Source: Circinella minor
Taxonomy: Eukaryota > Mucoromycota > Mucoromycetes > Mucorales > Lichtheimiaceae
Assembly: GCA_016758965.1 (NCBI GenBank)
Contig: JAEPRB010000144.1
Location: forward strand, 39,564 to 103,563
DNA length: 64,000 bases
Direction of reading: 5' to 3'
Shown here: positions 62,299 through 64,000 of the stretch, piece after piece
Layout: each line of letters starts with the position of its first letter
Numbering within the stretch: the stretch's first letter is position 1
Program-made: the position numbers and the translations under genes
The notes under the pieces: generated by a model
The model's input: the letters and a program-made list of their open reading frames with translations, nothing else
Databases searched by the model: none
What the model was told of the DNA's origin: nothing

Positions 62299-64000
62299 AA
62301 AAAAAAAAGTGGACTACTTGACAGATTTCTAATGCAATCATAATTTAGATAAATCCAAACACATTATTTATTATTATATTCTTTTTTTTTTCTTTTTTTA
62401 TTTACTTTATACAATTATACATTATTATAATAATATTAATATATCAAAAGAATAATATATATAAATGATTTGATAAAGTTGATTTTTATTGATATAGGAT
62501 AAAGTGAAACAAAAGATTGAAAGATAAACGATTGAGAGTGATATAAAGTTTAAAAAAAAATGGAAAGGGATATTAGGGTAAAAAGAAAAAAAAAAGGGGG
62601 TGGGAGGGATTAAAAATAAAGGTATTCTTTTGGCGTGGGTAACTTGCAGTATCGATTTTTTTTTTTTGAAAATAGGAAAGAGGAGGAGAAAACCTTCTTT
62701 TACTATTCCCCTACATGGTGGCGCAAAAAAAAAAGTAAAAGATTACATTATGTTTATGCAAAACAATAAAAAAAATATATATAGCAAAAACGGCAATCAT
62801 ACATCAAGTAAAAAAAAAAGTGAGGTAGTGGTTTGGGGGGGTGGGAGGCGAGAAGTTAGAGAATCGGGTACCGTGCGTGGGAGGAGGGAGAGATAGATGA
62901 CCCACACATTTCTACCCCAATAGGTTTTTTTTTTTTACAAAAGAAAAGAGTGAGAGGAAATGGTTTGTTTTGACATAATAATAGATCGTATCATGTAGTG
63001 ATATATATATATATATAAAAGTGATAGGTTAATTAAAGAAAGGAATCTAAACTTAATTGAGTACCTTTTAGAAATACTACAATTGTAAGAAATTCTTTTT
63101 AAACCAAGTAGTGACCTCATTTCTTCTCTCATACTAAAAAAAAAGAAAATTGATATTATGGATAACCGGAAGAGATTTCTCATTATCATTCGTTATGATT
63201 GATTTATACTAGCAATAAATCTATATGGATGAACCCCTCCCTCTCTCATCAAAGGAAAATGGATCTCAAAAAAAAAAAACATACATACGTACAATAATTG
63301 CCCTTGTTTAGAAAAAAGGATCTTTTGTTTCTTTTATCATCTGAAAAAGTTTTTTTTAAGTTGTGTGTGTGAAATTTGTGGGGAAGTAGTACAAAATGTT
63401 TATTTTCTTTCGTAAGCAAAAATAAATCTTTTTTTTTCTATACAAACTATTTCTATTACTGATAAGATAAAATAATTTGTTGTTGTTGTCCGGGAAATAG
63501 GTTGCACAAATAATGCATTCACTTTAAAAAAAAAACATCACTTGATTTCAATTGTTTTGAAAAAAAGTCTTATCATAACAAAAAAAAAAAGAGATCTTGA
63601 TTGAGATTTGACAGGTTAACCGTGCGTTTTTATTTTACTTAAGGGGGGAATAAGTCTATATCTATTTATTTTCTACCCTTTTTTTTTTCTCTCTCTCTCT
63701 CTTTCTTGTTCTTTACAAGTTTTTTTTATTATTATTGTGTATGAGAGGGGGGGGAAAGGGAAAAAGAATTTGATGAACAACTTTTTTTTGTGTTTCCGTT
63801 TCAATTTTTTTTTCCCTGGATACTAAACAAGTTCTTTTTGTAAAGGGCTCTCTCTTTCTTTTTTTTTTTTTTTTTTTTTTTTTTTCACACGAAATCTAAG
63901 TGGTGCGTAGGATTAGGCTTATTTAATATTCCGGGAGAAGTACCCAATAAGTTAATGTTCCCGGGCTAAGCGGCACTCCAAGTTCTTTTTTTACAAAAAA
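62299..64000. other. 3' flank and right-edge region without recognised genes
   Basis: 1.7 kb with homopolymers (T27 at 63859-63885), G-rich blocks (62834-62890) and a slightly GC-richer final 100 bp containing GGGAGAAGTACCC and CCCGGGCTAAGCGG. No exon, tRNA or rRNA recognised; a gene may begin beyond the edge. Confidence 0.5.

Noticed and set aside
1..64000. CRISPR arrays, bacterial operons, riboswitches
   Set aside because: The window is eukaryotic with spliced genes; no spaced identical repeats of CRISPR type were seen, and the simple repeats are microsatellites.

Overview
This window is nuclear DNA from a fungus, most likely an early-diverging filamentous lineage of the Mucoromycota (Mucorales-like). 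It is strongly AT-rich, with many short introns (about 60-180 nt, GTAAGT-type donors, TAG or CAG acceptors). Coding exons carry long CAA, AAT and ACA runs that give Gln, Asn and Thr tracts. The gene set is eukaryotic-fungal: cohesin, alpha-tubulin, a Rom2-type Rho GEF, an AP-1 adaptin, a Cdc15-type F-BAR protein and a Kes1-type OSBP. I do not name a species.

Layout. The first 43.6 kb are gene-dense. On the minus strand lie a partial SMC1 gene (running off the left edge), a six-kelch protein, alpha-tubulin, SDA1 (60S ribosome biogenesis), a DEP-DH-PH-CNH Rho GEF and the AP-1 gamma subunit. From 24.1 to 32.6 kb the genes run on the plus strand: F-box/leucine-rich protein, CLYBL-type citrate-lyase-beta-like enzyme, Cys-rich LEA2-type membrane protein and F-BAR/SH3 protein. 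Two minus-strand genes follow (OSBP and a ubiquitin-like/RING protein), then two plus-strand genes (zinc alcohol dehydrogenase and a PPR protein). A minus-strand MFS transporter of the Dal5 family contains several exons of only 15-27 nt. A type II membrane glycosyltransferase-like gene stands alone at 60.3-62.3 kb.

From 43.6 to 60.3 kb I see no intact gene. About 48.9-55.3 kb of it is a mobile-element graveyard. It holds a decayed transposase bracketed by short inverted repeats, and a decayed gene with a PD-(D/E)XK nuclease-like core broken by frameshifts. A 159-bp pogo-like MITE with TA target duplications sits in that gene's 3' part. A long (about 340-360 bp) imperfect inverted repeat flanks another broken gene.

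How the genes work together. There is no operon-like pathway cluster. Most genes are housekeeping functions: chromosome cohesion, microtubules, polarity and cytokinesis (Rho GEF, F-BAR, kelch), trafficking (AP-1, OSBP) and ribosome assembly. The main findings are the microexon-rich transporter and the nested repeats and pseudogenes at 48.9-55.3 kb. All functional calls come from reading the translation and remembered family features; no database search was run.
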